DNA from: Arthrobacter sp. MYb229
GTDB taxonomy: Bacteria > Actinomycetota > Actinomycetes > Actinomycetales > Micrococcaceae
Length of the DNA: 64,000 bases
Direction of reading: 5' to 3'
Assembly (NCBI RefSeq): GCF_002975405.1
Contig: NZ_PCPS01000006.1
Coordinates: forward strand, 62,001 to 126,000
Shown one piece after another: positions 33,577 through 43,539 of this stretch. The position numbers and the translations under genes are program-made. The notes under the pieces were generated by a model, which was not told the DNA's origin, made no database searches, and saw only the letters and a list, made by a program, of their open reading frames with translations. The stretch's first letter is position 1. Every line of letters starts with the position of its first letter.

Positions 33577-36500
33577 CTAGCTGGCCAAGCCGAAGCGAAC
33601 CGTGCGCACCTCGAAGGCACCCAAGGCCAGGCGCACCTCAGCGTCTGCCACCTCGGTGCCGTTCTCGGGGAGCGCATCTTCCAGCAGGCTCACGGTACTC
33701 GCCGCCGCGATTTTTGCGTTGATTTTCAAGCTGCCGCGCGCCCGCCGTCCCAGCGACTCGTAGACCCGAACCACCAGGTCGCCGGAGCGATCGGAGGCAA
33801 GCTTCACGCTGGAAACCACCAGGCCTTCGCCGTCGAGGGTGACCAGCGGAGCCACCGGCGTGGCACCCTGGATGACCCGCGCGGCGCTGTTCAGCAAGGC
33901 TCCTGCCTCGGTCGCCGAGGCGATATCCGCGCCGATGACCAAACCGTAGCGGTGGGTCTGGCGCCCCTGGTCGGTTTCCGGGTCCGGGAATCGCGGAGCG
34001 CGCAAGAGCGACAAGCGCAAGGTGGTGGAGATGCCGGCCTCGGTGGAGTCGCGGGTGACATCGAAGCCATAGATGGAATCGTTGATCAGTGCCGCACCGA
34101 AGCCGGGCTCCTGCGCGAGCACGAAGCGGTGCATGGAGGTTTCAAACTTCGCAGCCTCCCAACTGGTGTTCACATGGGTGACTCGTTGGTGGTAGCCGAA
34201 CTGCGTCTCGGCGATCGTATGCTCCGCACGAATATCCAGCGGGAAGGAGACCTTGAGGAACTTCTCCGCCTCATGCCACTCGGTGCTCTGCTTGATCTGC
34301 AGGGTCCGTGAGCCAGGCGCCAGAACGAGCTGTTGTTCGATCTTGGAATTCGAGAAGCTGCGCAGAATTGTCAGCTTCACGCTTCCATCCGCTTCGCGGG
34401 AAAGCTCCATCGAGTCCACCGCGCGCAAGTCGGTGACCTGATTGCGGTAGTACTTGTCCACGTCCCAGGCATCCCACATATTCGGGAAGTCCTGATGCAG
34501 CTGCAGCAGGTTCGCCACCTGCCCCGGAGCGATGGCATCCCGGCCGGTAGCCACATCGATTGCGGAGCTCACCAGACCCTCGGCGGTGACGAAAATCCGC
34601 ACCAGAGCGTTCTCCAGCAGGTATCCGCCCTCATGGTCCGCGACCTGCACGGCCTCGTGTTCGGCTGCGCAAATTTCGCCGGCGGCCCCGAAGGGTATGC
34701 CCGCACGGGCAAAGGCTGCGCCGTTGAAGGTCAGCGATGTCGTGCCGGTTCCGGCGAGCGTTTGCTGCGCTGCACCAATGAGCGTTTCTGCTTCCTCGAT
34801 GACCTGCGCGTACCGGGCCACCACCTCGCGGTGCACCCAGGCGATCGAGGTGCCCGGGAGGATGTCGTGGAACTGGTGCAGCAATACCGTCTGCCAGAGC
34901 GCGTCGATCCGCTCGTAGGGGTATTCGGCACCGGCATAGATGGTGGCGGTGGCCGCCCATAGTTCGGCTTCGACCAGCAGCTGCTCGGTGCGCCGGTTCC
35001 CCTGTTTGGTCTGGTGCTGGCTGGTGAGCGTGGCGCGGTGAAGCTCAAGATAGAGTTCGCCCACCCAAACCGGAGGGCTTGGCAACTCTTGCTGGGCGCG
35101 GTCAAAGAAGTCGTTGGGATGTTCCCACTTCACCGTGGCGCTGCCTTCAAGGTTTGCCAGTCGGCGCGCCTTGCCGGTCATCTCGCGCGTGGTTCCGCCG
35201 CCACCGTCGCCCCAGCCCACCGGGGCGATCGAATTGTTGGTCAGCCGTGACTCGCGGAATTGTCGGGAAGCCTTGGCGACTTCCTCGCCGGAAAGCTGCG
35301 AGTTATAGGTATCCATGGAGGGGAAGTGGCTGAATATTCGCGATCCGTCGATTCCCTCCCACAAGAACGAGTGGTGTGGGAATTTATTCTGCTGGTTCCA
35401 GGAGATCTTTTGGGTGAAGAACCATTCAAAGCCTGCCCGGCGCATCAGCTGCGGCAGCGCGGGGGAGTAGCCGAAGGAATCCGGAAGCCACACTCCGGCC
35501 GAGGTGATCCCGAATTCGTCGCGGAAGAACTTCTGTCCATAGAGGAATTGACGGACCAAAGACTCCCCGGAAGGCATCACCGTGTCCGATTCGACCCACA
35601 TGCCGCCTAGCGGGAGGAAACGGCCGTCGGCCACCGCCTTTTTCACGCGGTCCCACACTTCGGGACGGTGTTCCTTCAGCCAGGCGTATTGTTGTGCGCT
35701 GGACATTCCGTAGAGGAACTCATCATCGTAATCCAGCAGTTCCACCATGGAGGAGCAGGTGCGTGAGACCTTACGGATGGTTTCGCGCAGTGGCCACAAC
35801 CAGGCGGAGTCGATATGCGAGTGGCCGATCGCCGAAATCTGATGGGCGCTGTGTTCCGCCGGGGCGGCGAGCACCTGGGCGAGCCGGTCGCGTGCAGCCT
35901 GCGCGGTGTCAACGATGCGCTGCAGGTCCAGCACGTCCATTGAGTTATCCAGCGCCTGCAGAATCTGCATGCGACGTGGACCTTCGGGCAGCTCGGCTTG
36001 CAGATCCAGCAGCACTTCAAGGTCGAGGACCAGATCATGGACGACCGGTTCGAAGACCGCTAAATCCATGCGGCGAGTGGTGTAGAGCTTGCGCGGGGAC
36101 GAGGTAAGGATATCTCCCTGCTCGGTGGGCAAGAACGGGTGATAATCAAGGAGCACCGGATTGGAAGCTGCCTCCAAAAAGAGCTCGAGTTGTTCACCGC
36201 CCTCGGCTGACTCGCTGACCGGAACCCATTGATTGCGCGGGTTCAGCGCCTTGATGGTGATTCCGTCGGGACGGTAAATCAGCCCTTCGCACTGGAACCC
36301 GGTCATGTTGGCATCGAAGCCCAGGTCAATGACCGCCTCCACGCGGCGTCCGGCCCAACTTTCCGGGACCTGCCCGCGAAGCCTGAACCAGGTGGTACCC
36401 CAAGCGGCACCCCACGCGGCGCCGACCTGCGTCGGCGTGTAGTCAAGGGCGATACCTTCCACGGCGGGGATCGGTTCACCTGGCAGCTCATGCCACGACA

Positions 36501-36597
36501 CCTCGAACGGGACCGAATCCGAATACACCGAGGGACGGATTCGTTCATTGAGGACGCGTTTGACGCGTCCGGTGGTCAGCGAGATGTCATCATGCAT
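33577..36597 (-). CDS. Alpha-mannosidase, glycoside hydrolase family 38
   Basis: A 1006-residue retaining glycosidase that frees mannose from alpha-linked glycans. GHSHIDSAWLWPLRET carries the zinc ligands His and Asp; LPDSFGYSPALPQ carries the nucleophile Asp. Further family markers are WNQQNKFPHHSFLWEGIDGSRI, GWGDGGGGTTREM and LLHQFHDILPGTS. The C-terminal half is beta-sandwich-like. No signal peptide, so it acts in the cytoplasm on imported oligosaccharides. The ATG at 36597 follows AGAAAGG. Divergent from a BadF-type sugar kinase and near an MFS transporter, forming a plausible glycan-use module. Confidence 0.93.
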   Translation of the reverse strand: MHDDISLTTGRVKRVLNERIRPSVYSDSVPFEVSWHELPGEPIPAVEGIALDYTPTQVGAAWGAAWGTTWFRLRGQVPESWAGRRVEAVIDLGFDANMTGFQCEGLIYRPDGITIKALNPRNQWVPVSESAEGGEQLELFLEAASNPVLLDYHPFLPTEQGDILTSSPRKLYTTRRMDLAVFEPVVHDLVLDLEVLLDLQAELPEGPRRMQILQALDNSMDVLDLQRIVDTAQAARDRLAQVLAAPAEHSAHQISAIGHSHIDSAWLWPLRETIRKVSRTCSSMVELLDYDDEFLYGMSSAQQYAWLKEHRPEVWDRVKKAVADGRFLPLGGMWVESDTVMPSGESLVRQFLYGQKFFRDEFGITSAGVWLPDSFGYSPALPQLMRRAGFEWFFTQKISWNQQNKFPHHSFLWEGIDGSRIFSHFPSMDTYNSQLSGEEVAKASRQFRESRLTNNSIAPVGWGDGGGGTTREMTGKARRLANLEGSATVKWEHPNDFFDRAQQELPSPPVWVGELYLELHRATLTSQHQTKQGNRRTEQLLVEAELWAATATIYAGAEYPYERIDALWQTVLLHQFHDILPGTSIAWVHREVVARYAQVIEEAETLIGAAQQTLAGTGTTSLTFNGAAFARAGIPFGAAGEICAAEHEAVQVADHEGGYLLENALVRIFVTAEGLVSSAIDVATGRDAIAPGQVANLLQLHQDFPNMWDAWDVDKYYRNQVTDLRAVDSMELSREADGSVKLTILRSFSNSKIEQQLVLAPGSRTLQIKQSTEWHEAEKFLKVSFPLDIRAEHTIAETQFGYHQRVTHVNTSWEAAKFETSMHRFVLAQEPGFGAALINDSIYGFDVTRDSTEAGISTTLRLSLLRAPRFPDPETDQGRQTHRYGLVIGADIASATEAGALLNSAARVIQGATPVAPLVTLDGEGLVVSSVKLASDRSGDLVVRVYESLGRRARGSLKINAKIAAASTVSLLEDALPENGTEVADAEVRLALGAFEVRTVRFGLAS

Positions 36598-36817
36598 GAA
36601 TGCCTTTCTCGGAACAACGGTTCCTTGAGAACAGTAAGCTTGCATTTAGACTATCCAATAAGCGGAATGGTTGAGCTCTCCACCGCGCTCTCACGTGGAC
36701 GGTTCTGCAAAATCGCGTTCTGTGCAGGTGGTTTGGCTGCTTCCTCGGCCATTGGGCAAGCGCCATGAAAAGCTAAAGCCGGGTAAGAACCCGAAGAGAC
36801 GGCAGACAAAGGTCACC

Positions 36818-37732
36818 ATGGAATCGACGCACGCAAGTAAATCAGCACCGCTTCGACTGATCGCGCTCGATATCGGTGGAACAAAAACGCACGCGGTGCG
36901 CTACCTGGACGACCAGATCGTTGCAGAGGTTCGCACCGGCAGCGCCAACGTGCAAAACGTCAGCCTGGACGAAGCCCGGCAGGCGCTACGCGAAGCGTTC
37001 GCGGAACTCGGCGAACCGCAGGTTGATTTGGTGATTGCAGGTGCCGGAGGGATCGACACCGACGCCGATAGCCTGGCGCTGCGCAAACTCATCGAACCGT
37101 TTGTTCCGGATGCTGAGGTCAGGGTGGTGCACGATACGCGGCTGATCCTGGCCGCCGGGCAATCGGATCTGGGGATCGCGGTCATTCTGGGAACCGGGTC
37201 AGCGATTTGGGGTCTGAATTCCGCCGGGAAGACCGCACGGTACGGGGGATGGGGTTACCTGCTGGGAGACGAAGCAGCGGGTTACTGGTTTGGCCGTGAG
37301 GCGGTGCGCCACGCCCTGGATGAGTTCAACCGAGGCCGACGCGAGTCGGCTCTGACCTCGTCGTTGCTGGAGCATGTCGGGTGCGCGAATCCCGAAGAGC
37401 TCATTGGGCTCTTCCACAAGCGAAGTTCGCGTGAATACTGGGCTCGGTGCGCACCGCTAGTTTTCCAAGCTATTGCGTCGGGGGATGCCGCGGCCGAAGA
37501 AATTCTTCAGCGGGCGATCACCTTTGTGGTGTCCAAGGTATGCGTTGTCGCCGGCCAGCTGGGAATCTCCGCTCCCGTGGTGCTCGGCGGTGGGGTAATC
37601 GAGCACCAGCCCATTTATCAAGAGCGCCTCCGCGCGGCACTGGCCGCCGAAGGTTTCGAGGACCTTCGCTTCTTGGCCCGAAGCCCGGTGCACGGGGCGG
37701 CATTCCTTGCCGGCCTAGCGGATGATCTCTAA
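36818..37732 (+). CDS. BadF/BcrA-type sugar kinase (N-acetylglucosamine kinase-like)
   Basis: 304 residues. An ASKHA-fold kinase: phosphate-1 loop ALDIGGTKTHAVRYL, ILGTGSAIWG as phosphate-2 region, GWGYLLGDEAAGYWFGREAVRHAL typical of the BadF/BcrA and NAGK group, and the adenosine motif VVLGGGVI. It probably phosphorylates an amino sugar or hexose released by the neighbouring mannosidase. AAAGG precedes the chosen ATG. Its last 18 bases overlap the end of the convergent lipoprotein gene. Confidence 0.85.
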   Translation: MESTHASKSAPLRLIALDIGGTKTHAVRYLDDQIVAEVRTGSANVQNVSLDEARQALREAFAELGEPQVDLVIAGAGGIDTDADSLALRKLIEPFVPDAEVRVVHDTRLILAAGQSDLGIAVILGTGSAIWGLNSAGKTARYGGWGYLLGDEAAGYWFGREAVRHALDEFNRGRRESALTSSLLEHVGCANPEELIGLFHKRSSREYWARCAPLVFQAIASGDAAAEEILQRAITFVVSKVCVVAGQLGISAPVVLGGGVIEHQPIYQERLRAALAAEGFEDLRFLARSPVHGAAFLAGLADDL

Positions 37733-38206
37733 GGTTTTCACGGGAATACTGCACGAAGCGCGAACGATAGCCAGCCCGCCGTAAATCCGGTTGTTCACCC
37801 CGGTGTCATCGCACCAGTCCACCGCGTGCGGAAAGGCGCTGATAGCCGCCTTGCCAAGTTCCATGTCCTGCGGCACTTCGAAGGTGTAGCTGAACTTCCC
37901 GGCATCGCCCATGGGTTCGGTGGTGTGGATGACTTCGATGCCTTGCGCATCGGTGATGCTGATTTCCACCTGGGCTTGAGGTCCGTAACGAGGGTCGCAA
38001 TCCGCATCTGGTGCCGAAATTTGCACCGGTTCTCCGCGCTGCGCGGTCCCTTGGGACAGCGAAAATTCCGGCGGCATGCAGGCCGAATCCGGCCGGGTGT
38101 CCGCGCTGCAGGAGGCCAGCGCTCCCGCCAGGGCGCCCGCGAAAATCAGCGGGAAAGCTACCCGGCGCGTGACGCCGAGCGGCCGCACAGTTCCGAGCCT
38201 AGGCAT
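37715..38206 (-). CDS. Lipoprotein of unknown function
   Basis: 163 residues. The Arg-containing N-terminus and hydrophobic stretch end in LASC (Cys about 33). The mature part has four further Cys, two possible disulphides, and a beta-rich pattern (VQISAPDADC, QVEISITDAQGIEV, FSYTFEVPQDM), suggesting an immunoglobulin-like fold. No family recognised. Overlaps the sugar kinase gene tail to tail by 18 bases. It may be co-transcribed with the MFS gene upstream, 84 bases away. Confidence 0.75.
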   Translation of the reverse strand: MPRLGTVRPLGVTRRVAFPLIFAGALAGALASCSADTRPDSACMPPEFSLSQGTAQRGEPVQISAPDADCDPRYGPQAQVEISITDAQGIEVIHTTEPMGDAGKFSYTFEVPQDMELGKAAISAFPHAVDWCDDTGVNNRIYGGLAIVRASCSIPVKTLEIIR

Positions 38207-38289
38207 GAGCTCACAATACCTCGGTAAGCGAGGAAAAAGTCGCCTCGTCCACTACGAAGTATTCGTGCTCCCTTTGGCTTGCGCAGTCC

Positions 38290-39627
38290 CTAGCGAAGGT
38301 CGCGCCCGCGGGTCTCCGGGGCGAAGCGGGCCATGAACAACACCGCGAGGAGCACCAAGAAGGTAGCCCCGGCGAAGAGCCAGGGCAGTCCGACGATCGG
38401 CCAAAGGGCGGCGAAGAGCAACGGACCAAAGCCCGCGGCAAAGCGGGACATGGTTGAGGCCCAGCCGAAGCCACTGGCGCGCAGTTCGGTCGGGTACAGC
38501 TCGGAGACGTAGGCATACAACACCGGAATCGCCACCTGGACCACAACGCCGAACACCAGAATCCAGGCCACCGCGGTGGCCGGTGCGTCCAGGCTGACGG
38601 CGACCACGATCAGCACGATCCCCGCCAGTGGTGCGGAGATGCCGAGCAGCCATTTGCGGCCCACTCGCTCTACGAGCAAGGCGGCGATCAGCACACCGAC
38701 CAGACCCATCAGGGCCATCACCGCGGTGGCGAAAAACGAGGCGGACTGCGCCATGCCGGCCTCGGTCAAGATGGTGGGAAGCCAAGTCAGTGCCAGGTAG
38801 TAGACGAGCAAGACGGTGACGAACAACAGCCAGCTGGTTGCCGTCAGCTTGGCCGAGTAGCGCCACAGCTCCACGACCTGCTCCCACCAGCGTGGTCCCT
38901 TGCCAGATGGGGCCGCCTCGATGACGTAGTCCCGAGGTGCGGCACCGGTACGCTGCACCAATTCATCGATGACTTGTCGGGCTTCGACCTCGCGTCCCTT
39001 GGCCGCGAGGAACAGCGGGGATTCGGGCATCTTCAAACGCACCAGAAACACCATGAAGGCCGGAAGGATCATCACCGCGAGAATCAAGCGCCAGTTCTCG
39101 GCAGTGGCCATAACCCACCCGGAAACGAAGAAGGACAGTGCCGCGCCGATGGGCCACCAGCCATCCATTGCCGTGAGCACCCGTCCGCGCAGTTTTGCCG
39201 GGGTGAATTCGCCAACCAAGGCGTAGTCCACCGGAATGCAGCCTCCCAAGCCTACTCCTGCAAGGAAGCGGAAGGCGACAAAGAAACCAAAGTTAGGGGA
39301 GAGCGCGCCAAGCACGGTGAATATCGAAAACATCAGCAAGGTCAGTGAGAAGGCATTTTTGCGACCGTATTTGTCCGCGATTCCTCCCCATAGGAAAGCG
39401 CCAAGCGCCATGCCCACCAGGTTAGAGGTTCCAAGCAACGCGGCCGTGGGGCGGTCCAGGCCCCATTCGGCGGCCACCAACGGGATGAGCGCACCGTTCA
39501 GGGTCACGTCCCAGGCATCAAACATGAAGCCCAGCCCACCAATGATGAAGATGGTGCCTTGCACCTTCCATTTGAAGGGCAGCTCCTGCACAATGTGCGT
39601 GCCGGAGGGGAGTGTGGCAGTTGGCAC
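38290..39627 (-). CDS. MFS transporter (sugar porter / AAHS-like)
   Basis: 445 residues with twelve predicted helices, from a GTG start. Conserved loops are GGIADKYGRKN between TM2 and TM3, PESPLFL after TM6, ERVGRKW between TM8 and TM9, and ETRGRDL at the C-terminus, which is the sugar-porter ending. Asp in FDAWDVTLNGALIP of TM1 resembles the aromatic-acid/NiaP group as well, so a carbohydrate or a small organic acid are both possible. Context with the mannosidase and kinase favours a carbohydrate. Confidence 0.85.
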   Translation of the reverse strand: MPTATLPSGTHIVQELPFKWKVQGTIFIIGGLGFMFDAWDVTLNGALIPLVAAEWGLDRPTAALLGTSNLVGMALGAFLWGGIADKYGRKNAFSLTLLMFSIFTVLGALSPNFGFFVAFRFLAGVGLGGCIPVDYALVGEFTPAKLRGRVLTAMDGWWPIGAALSFFVSGWVMATAENWRLILAVMILPAFMVFLVRLKMPESPLFLAAKGREVEARQVIDELVQRTGAAPRDYVIEAAPSGKGPRWWEQVVELWRYSAKLTATSWLLFVTVLLVYYLALTWLPTILTEAGMAQSASFFATAVMALMGLVGVLIAALLVERVGRKWLLGISAPLAGIVLIVVAVSLDAPATAVAWILVFGVVVQVAIPVLYAYVSELYPTELRASGFGWASTMSRFAAGFGPLLFAALWPIVGLPWLFAGATFLVLLAVLFMARFAPETRGRDLR

Positions 39628-39781
39628 TGTCGTTGGCCTTTCCTAGGATCGGCCACATAAAGTGCGGCACGCTTCGCGTCGAAGCATACCGAAACCTGTA
39701 GCTTCAGCGCATCTCATTACGCCTTTTGCACGGCTTCGTCAAGGCCTGTTGCGCGAGGCCCGAAGGGAGTATTCTCTGGTC

Positions 39782-40540
39782 ATGGGAGTAGATTGGACCG
39801 CTCTCGAAGAGGCGATACGGGTGGCTGCCCTTCGACACGCGGCGGAAGTGATTGCCGAACACCCGGAACAGAACTTCTATGCCATTGCCCTGCATGGTGT
39901 CAGCACCTCGGAGAGCGAGAACATCGCAATGCCGCTGCTGGCATTAAATTCTGTTGAAGCGCTCGAACGCGATCGCCAAAGCGAATCTCGGGACTTACTG
40001 GTGGAACGCGGCGAAGATCTCGACGAGGACGACAACTACGAGGATCGTTCGGACGCTGATCTTCAGGGGCAGCTCAGCGTTGAGCATGTCACCGAAACCG
40101 AGGATGAGTTTCAAGACTCCGCGGATGAGAACGATGAGGCAGATGAGGACGGGGACAGCGAAGATCTCGATGCCGTCCTGAGTGCCATCGAGGCAGATCT
40201 CGAAGAAGACGATGGCGACAGTTTCTACTCAGATAAGTGGGAACCGAGCGATTGGCATTGGTCCGCTATCGATCTATGCCAAGACCCGGCCGCCCAAATC
40301 TGGTCGGATGCGATGACGGATCTGGCTACCCGCGAAGGGTGGGAGAGCACAATTAAGCGCTATTATCACACCCTCGTTGCCGTCGCTCAGTCATTGCGTG
40401 AGGAGCTGAACGAACGGACAAAGGTCGACTTGGTCGCCTATGTTGCCGACGACGATCATGCAGAAAAACTGCTCGAACTCTGCCTGACACCGCAGCAGCT
40501 CGTCGAGCATTTCCCGCAGCTGGAGCAACCAGTTCAGTAG
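39782..40540 (+). CDS. DUF4303-like protein with acidic insertion
   Basis: 252 residues from the ATG at 39782 (MGVDWTALEEAIR). The N-terminal part (NFYAIALHGV) and the later DKWEPSDWHWSAID suggest DUF4303, a family of unknown function that also appears among immunity-like proteins. Between them, about residues 75-155, lies an unusual stretch dominated by Asp and Glu with hardly any hydrophobic residue, probably disordered. The rest is helical. Placed just before purH, but with a separate promoter-like TAGAAT downstream of it. Confidence 0.55.
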   Translation: MGVDWTALEEAIRVAALRHAAEVIAEHPEQNFYAIALHGVSTSESENIAMPLLALNSVEALERDRQSESRDLLVERGEDLDEDDNYEDRSDADLQGQLSVEHVTETEDEFQDSADENDEADEDGDSEDLDAVLSAIEADLEEDDGDSFYSDKWEPSDWHWSAIDLCQDPAAQIWSDAMTDLATREGWESTIKRYYHTLVAVAQSLREELNERTKVDLVAYVADDDHAEKLLELCLTPQQLVEHFPQLEQPVQ

Positions 40541-40642
40541 CGCTGACATGAACTGAAGAATCGCCTGCTTCCGGCGCTAGAATAGGGAAGGCGACCATTG
40601 GTTGCCCGCCCCTTTTCATCTCACCGCCGGGAGAGCATTTTC

Positions 40643-42313
40643 GTGAGTAAGACCGTCTTGGATCGTGTGGCCATCCGCCGCGCCTTGATTTCCGTATACG
40701 ACAAGACTGGCCTGGAGGAACTGGCCGCCGGACTGCACCAAGCTGGCGTGCAGTTGGTCTCCACCGGTTCCACCGCCAAGAAGATCGCGGCAGCAGGGAT
40801 TCCAGTCACCGAGGTAGAGCAGGTTACCGGCTCCCCGGAAATGCTCGATGGCCGTGTGAAAACCCTGCACCCGCGCATCCACGGCGGCATTCTTGCCGAC
40901 CGTCGCGTGGGCGAACATATGGACACCCTGTCCGCCATGGACATCGAGCAGATCGATCTAGTCGTGGTGAACCTTTACCCATTCGTCCAGACCGTAGCCT
41001 CGGGAGCCAGCCAGGACGAGGTTGTCGAGCAGATCGATATCGGAGGACCTGCCATGGTCCGCTCGGCTGCGAAGAACCACGCAGCGGTGTCCATCGTGGT
41101 GGACCCAACCTTCTACTCCAAGGTCGTCGAGGCCGCCGCAGAGGGCGGCTTCGATCTGAAGACCCGTCAGCGTCTGGCGGCGAAGGCCTACGCCCATACC
41201 GCGGCGTACGACACCGCAGTGGCTTCTTGGACCGCCAGCCAGTTCCTTGACGAGGACGGCGACGGTGTTATCGACTGGCCAGCCTACGCGGGCGTAGCCC
41301 TGCAGCGTGCCGAAGCGCTGCGCTACGGTGAAAACCCGCACCAGCAGGCAGCCCTGTACGTTGACGAGGCGGCCCCAGCCGGTATTGCTCAGGCGGACCA
41401 GCTGCACGGTAAGCCGATGAGCTACAACAACTACGTGGATGCCGATGCGGCGCTGCGCGCCGCTTTCGATTTTGAGCAGCCCGCGGTGGCAGTGATCAAG
41501 CATGCCAACCCCTGTGGCGTTGCGGTCGCTTCCCCGGAGGCGGCCAATCCAATCGCCGAGGCCCATGCCAAGGCGCATGCCACCGATCCGGTGTCGGCTT
41601 TCGGCGGTGTCATCGCCGCTAACCGCACGGTGACCAAAGCAATGGCCGAAACGGTCAAGGGCATCTTCACCGAGGTGGTCATCGCACCGGACTTCGAGCC
41701 AGAAGCAGTAGAGATCCTCTCGGCCAAGAAGAACATCCGCCTGCTGGCATTGCCAGAGGGCTACGCGCGCAACGCAAACGAGTTCCGTCAGGTTTCCGGC
41801 GGCATGCTGGTGCAGGCCAGTGACAAGATCACTGCTGCCGGTGACGACGTGGCGAACTGGACCCTTGCGGCCGGCCCGGCTGCCGACGAGAAGACGCTGG
41901 CAGATCTTGCCTTCGCTTGGCGTGCGGTGCGTGCGGCGAAGTCGAACGCAATTCTCCTCGCCAAGGACGGTGCAGCCGTGGGTATCGGCATGGGCCAGGT
42001 CAACCGCGTCGACTCGTGCAAGCTTGCAGTCGAGCGCGCCAATACCCTTGGCGTGAAGGTTGAATCCGGTGCAGATGCCGCCGGGGGCGCGGAAAACGTT
42101 GACGGCTCCGCTTCCGAGCAACGTTCCGAAGGTGCCGTTGCCGCCTCGGATGCGTTCTTCCCGTTCGCCGATGGCCTGCAGATCTTGCTTGACGCCGGCG
42201 TTAAGGCTGTCGTTCAGCCTGGTGGTTCGGTTCGTGATGAGGAAGTTGTCGCCGCGGCAAACGCTGCTGGCATCACCATGTACTTCACCGGAGCGCGTCA
42301 CTTCTTCCACTAG
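40643..42313 (+). CDS. purH: Bifunctional AICAR formyltransferase / IMP cyclohydrolase
   Basis: 556 residues from a GTG with GGGAG eight bases upstream. It performs the last two steps of IMP synthesis. The N-terminal cyclohydrolase domain has [25 protein letters not shown] and [16 protein letters not shown]. The formyltransferase part has [13 protein letters not shown], the catalytic PCGVA region ([10 protein letters not shown]), FGGVIAANR and [10 protein letters not shown]. Just before [10 protein letters not shown] there is an insertion of about 20 residues rich in Gly, Ala, Ser and Glu compared with most PurH proteins. In mycobacteria purH follows purN directly; here 10.8 kb intervene. Confidence 0.96.
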   Translation: MSKTVLDRVAIRRALISVYDKTGLEELAAGLHQAGVQLVSTGSTAKKIAAAGIPVTEVEQVTGSPEMLDGRVKTLHPRIHGGILADRRVGEHMDTLSAMDIEQIDLVVVNLYPFVQTVASGASQDEVVEQIDIGGPAMVRSAAKNHAAVSIVVDPTFYSKVVEAAAEGGFDLKTRQRLAAKAYAHTAAYDTAVASWTASQFLDEDGDGVIDWPAYAGVALQRAEALRYGENPHQQAALYVDEAAPAGIAQADQLHGKPMSYNNYVDADAALRAAFDFEQPAVAVIKHANPCGVAVASPEAANPIAEAHAKAHATDPVSAFGGVIAANRTVTKAMAETVKGIFTEVVIAPDFEPEAVEILSAKKNIRLLALPEGYARNANEFRQVSGGMLVQASDKITAAGDDVANWTLAAGPAADEKTLADLAFAWRAVRAAKSNAILLAKDGAAVGIGMGQVNRVDSCKLAVERANTLGVKVESGADAAGGAENVDGSASEQRSEGAVAASDAFFPFADGLQILLDAGVKAVVQPGGSVRDEEVVAAANAAGITMYFTGARHFFH

Positions 42314-42327
42314 GAATTTTCCACGGT

Positions 42328-42371
42328 GCGGGCCGCCAAATCATCAATCATTGATGATTTTGGCGGCCCGC
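42328..42371. terminator. Terminator after purH
   Basis: A stem of about 20 bp, GCGGGCCGCCAAATCATCAA paired with TTGATGATTTTGGCGGCCCGC (one bulged T), loop TCA, starting 14 bases after the purH stop. Confidence 0.85.
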
Positions 42372-42404
42372 TGCCGGTTAACACGAAGTATTCGTTATTT
42401 ATAT

Positions 42405-42419
42405 TGAGAATCATTCTCA
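42405..42419. promoter_or_regulatory. Zur box
   Basis: TGAGAATCATTCTCA, a perfect 7-1-7 palindrome, matches the zinc-uptake-regulator operator of actinobacteria. It overlaps the end of a TATATT -10-like box (42400-42405) and ends 16 bases before the ATG of the COG0523-like gene, so Zur-Zn would block transcription. Confidence 0.85.
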
Positions 42420-42435
42420 TGTAAGCTCGAGCCTT

Positions 42436-43539
42436 ATGAAGCTTATTTTTGTCTCATCTTTGGAAGTCCACTGCCGAGATGTCGCCGTCAGTCGACTGCT
42501 TGGGAAATATCCCGAGGCGCTGGTTATTGGCCACGATCTGCTAGAGGGCAATCGTGTCCTGCGCCGAGTTGAAGGAAAGCATAATGCTACCGAGCGCGCC
42601 GAATCCGTACTCGAGCACGGTTGCATAGGCTGCGCTGTGCGCTTTGAAATTCTCCCGACGCTGTTGCGCCTGCTACCTGGGCGCGAAGATGCCGTGGTGA
42701 TCCAACTGCTGCCGGCTACTTGGCATAGTGATCAGGTCTTGGACATAGTGCGTTCCGAGCTTGCGGGGCGTGGGGTCACAATCGACCACGTGGTCCTCGC
42801 GCTGGACCCGGCCGCGACGGAAGACCAGTTCTGGGATCGAAGGACCCTGTGGGAGTCAGGCTTCAACGCCGTGCCAAATGATGAGCGAACCGCAGGGGAG
42901 TTCCTGATCCGTGAACTCGCGCTGGCCGATAGCCTGATGCTCGTTGAAGGAGTGAGCGTAGAGCTTCTTGGCGAATCGGCTGAGCATCTAAAAGCTTCCG
43001 GTGAGCAATACGAGCATGGGGCGAGGCTGATCGCGGAATTAGCGCCGCATGCGGCGCTCAATTCAGGCGCAAGCGAAGTTGTTTTGGGTGATTATGACCA
43101 GCACGAAGCCCTTCTTAGGTCTCGCCCCGGTCATTTCTCGCATGGCGCGGGTGATTCGGAGATCGCAGATTCAAAAATTCTCATCAGAGTCGAGCGACCA
43201 CTTGATGCCGACCGTTTCCGCGAGGTGCTGCCGGAGGTAGTCGCAACCTGCATGTGCGTTCGCGGGACGCTCTGGATGGCAAGCTGCCCCGGCGTACGTG
43301 TTGCGCTCACCGGTACTGGGCCACGGGTCTGGATGGAATCAACCGGGGCATGGGAAAGCGACGTTGCTTGCACTCATCTGGAATTGACCGGCTCGGAGCA
43401 TTGCGAAGCTGAGGTCAGGGCGCTCTTGGAATCCTGCGAACTAAGCGATGAACAGCTTCTGGCCCTGCATGGCGCTTCGAGTGCAACTGGGCCAGATCAG
43501 GAGGAGTCGGATATATGGGGAAGAGGTGAAAGCGTATGA
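42436..43539 (+). CDS. Mrf-like COG0523/CobW-related protein, zinc-starvation induced
   Basis: 367 residues. It resembles COG0523 proteins in overall layout: [18 protein letters not shown] near residues 60-78 corresponds to the GCICCTVR...LP metal motif, here CxxC (Cys63, Cys66), and a CobW C-terminal-like domain begins at about 235 ([12 protein letters not shown]...[12 protein letters not shown]). The P-loop that should sit in the first 15 residues (GxxGxGKT) is missing; the sequence reads [11 protein letters not shown], so GTP binding is doubtful. In mycobacteria the equivalent gene, mrf, is in the Zur-controlled alternative ribosomal protein operon and recruits the hibernation factor Mpy to ribosomes. 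The overlap with rpmJ (ATGA) and the Zur box support the same role. Confidence 0.8.
   Translation: MKLIFVSSLEVHCRDVAVSRLLGKYPEALVIGHDLLEGNRVLRRVEGKHNATERAESVLEHGCIGCAVRFEILPTLLRLLPGREDAVVIQLLPATWHSDQVLDIVRSELAGRGVTIDHVVLALDPAATEDQFWDRRTLWESGFNAVPNDERTAGEFLIRELALADSLMLVEGVSVELLGESAEHLKASGEQYEHGARLIAELAPHAALNSGASEVVLGDYDQHEALLRSRPGHFSHGAGDSEIADSKILIRVERPLDADRFREVLPEVVATCMCVRGTLWMASCPGVRVALTGTGPRVWMESTGAWESDVACTHLELTGSEHCEAEVRALLESCELSDEQLLALHGASSATGPDQEESDIWGRGESV

Noticed and set aside
40541-40642. ZTP/pfl riboswitch before purH
   Set aside because: The conserved pseudoknot sequences are absent; only a -10-like TAGAAT and a ribosome site are seen.
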